From an uncultured Coriobacteriales bacterium (lineage in GTDB: Bacteria; Actinomycetota; Coriobacteriia; Coriobacteriales; UMGS124), in assembly GCA_903789505.1 (NCBI GenBank), contig CAIFEU010000146.1, forward strand, positions 1 to 6,186: a stretch of DNA of 6,186 nt, in the 5' to 3' direction. Numbering within the stretch: the first letter of the stretch is position 1; the number at the start of each line of letters is the position of its first letter. The notes beneath the pieces are model-generated. The model worked only from the letters and a program-made list of their open reading frames with translations. It made no database searches and was not told the origin of the DNA. Made by a program: the position numbers and the translations under genes. This document shows, one piece after another, positions 5,520 through 6,186 of the stretch.

Positions 5520-6083
5520 TCAAGATGAGTGCGGTACGTACGAGTCGTCATCGGCGAGATACGGGGAGATGATAAGCGGCCTGCACAGGTCGAATCGGCG
5601 AACAATCTCCCCCTCAGGCTCCACGCACCCGCCCTCGACCCACTCCACCGTCACCTGATTGGTGGTGTAGGTGTACATGCGCACCGCATACAGGGCGTCC
5701 GAGTCGCTGGGGTCCATCCCTCGCATGAGGCACTTGTACCTGAACTCGCCGTAGATGCGCGTGTTGAGATATTCGCGCAGGCCGCAGCGCTCCCTCGAAG
5801 AGAGCACGTTGCGGTAGAAGTCCTTGTCATTACGGTAGATTGCCAAGTGGGCTCGCCCCGACTCCAGCCAGGTCATGTGACGCTCGCGGCAGGCCAAGGC
5901 GACGGGGGCGAAGTCCTCCTCGAAAATGCGTATCGACAAGGCGTACTTGTCCTCGAAGTGGGAGTAGAACGCCTGCCTGCTCAGGCCGGTGCGTCGCGCG
6001 ATGTCGGCCACGGTGCAGCGGTCTATCGGCATCTCGCGCACCGTTCGCTTGAAGGTGTCGACAATCAGCTTCTCAACGTCCAT
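5520..6083 (-). CDS. TetR/AcrR-family transcriptional regulator
   Basis: 187 residues, typical for the family. The N-terminal DNA-binding domain is clear: residues about 5-50 with TVADIARRTGLSRQAFYSHF (24-43) as the helix-turn-helix and the following DKYAL. The C-terminal part (about 60-175) is all-helical with KDFYRNVLSSRE and LREYLNTRIYGEFRYKCL, which resembles the C-terminal domain of DhaS-like TetR proteins; its ligand cannot be read from sequence. I chose ATG 6083 because AGGGGGA stands just upstream and the domain begins right after it; a longer frame to 6125 would start inside the operator region. The upstream region has a promoter overlapped by an inverted repeat, so autorepression is likely. 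TetR regulators usually control a neighbouring, often divergent, gene. On the left is only the hipBA operon in the same orientation, so the target is probably beyond the right edge. Confidence 0.9.
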   Translation of the reverse strand: MDVEKLIVDTFKRTVREMPIDRCTVADIARRTGLSRQAFYSHFEDKYALSIRIFEEDFAPVALACRERHMTWLESGRAHLAIYRNDKDFYRNVLSSRERCGLREYLNTRIYGEFRYKCLMRGMDPSDSDALYAVRMYTYTTNQVTVEWVEGGCVEPEGEIVRRFDLCRPLIISPYLADDDSYVPHSS

Positions 6084-6119
6084 TGCTCCCCCTGAGACGC
6101 ATCCCCTTCCGCGCGTCCG

Positions 6120-6168
6120 TCTCAAGGTTACACCCCGCCCGAACCGTCAACAAAATGACACCTTGAGA
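6120..6168. repeat. 9-bp inverted repeat upstream of the TetR gene
   Basis: TCTCAAGGT (6120-6128) is the perfect reverse complement of ACCTTGAGA (6160-6168), 31 bases apart (about four helical turns centre to centre). The right half lies inside the TetR promoter spacer. It could be a pair of half-sites for looping or two weak operators. Confidence 0.45.
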
Positions 6169-6178
6169 GGAGTGTCAA
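6150..6178 (-). promoter_or_regulatory. Promoter of the TetR gene overlapped by a probable TetR operator
   Basis: On the minus strand a consensus TTGACA (6178-6173) is followed after 17 bases by TTTTGT (6155-6150), a weak -10 box. The inverted repeat TGACAC (6156-6161), 10-base gap, GTGTCA (6172-6177) fills the spacer and overlaps the -35. A 22-bp two-fold site in this place is what a self-repressing TetR protein would use. The leader would be about 60 bases. Confidence 0.55.
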
Positions 6179-6186
6179 TTGAGCGC

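Noticed and set aside
5323..5658. Plus-strand small reading frame with AGGA upstream (begins MKSVEKEKSCLF)
   Set aside because: Only the first dozen residues look protein-like; the rest is Arg/Pro-rich and overlaps the TetR gene antisense. Not enough to call a gene.
1..6186. tRNA, rRNA, CRISPR array, insertion sequence or transposase
   Set aside because: None seen: no cloverleaf-like segment, no regularly spaced repeats and no transposase-like protein in any frame.

Overview
This is a GC-rich bacterial window with a single Tat-exported, FMN- and FAD-containing 'fumarate reductase-like' flavoprotein under a dedicated regulator. That combination is typical of Coriobacteriia (Eggerthella/Slackia/Olsenella-type gut Actinomycetota), which carry many such respiratory reductases. 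The assignment is inferred from gene content and base composition; no marker gene is present.

Layout. (i) 1-231: GC-rich sequence with no convincing gene. It holds a strong hairpin (5-37), a possible decayed piece of a flavoprotein C-terminus (155-190) and a possible terminator (202-227). (ii) 232-1059, minus: a MerR-family activator with a large C-terminal domain that may bind a ligand. (iii) 1060-1187: a divergent control region containing a textbook MerR promoter, with -35 and -10 separated by 19 bp and a perfect 8+3+8 dyad in the spacer. (iv) 1188-3173, plus: a 661-residue Tat-signal/FMN-binding/FAD reductase. (v) 3174-3284: a convergent gap with GC-rich hairpins. (vi) 3285-4972, minus: a hipBA-type toxin-antitoxin operon (HipB-like antitoxin, then full-length HipA kinase, 4-nt overlap), visibly lower in GC than its neighbours. 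(vii) 4973-5519: intergenic sequence with a 14-bp inverted repeat that is a likely HipB operator, a two-copy 22/23-bp tandem repeat, a long-range 10-bp inverted repeat and a hairpin. (viii) 5520-6083, minus: a TetR-family regulator with its own promoter and operator at 6120-6178. Its regulated partner probably lies beyond the right edge.

How it fits together. The MerR protein and the flavoprotein look like a self-contained inducible module. The regulator would sense a small molecule and activate the reductase through the long-spacer promoter; the reductase would then use that molecule, or a related one, as an electron acceptor outside the membrane. Several fumarate-pocket residues appear to be replaced, so the acceptor is probably not fumarate. 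The hipBA operon looks like a later insertion, and the TetR gene belongs to a separate unit.
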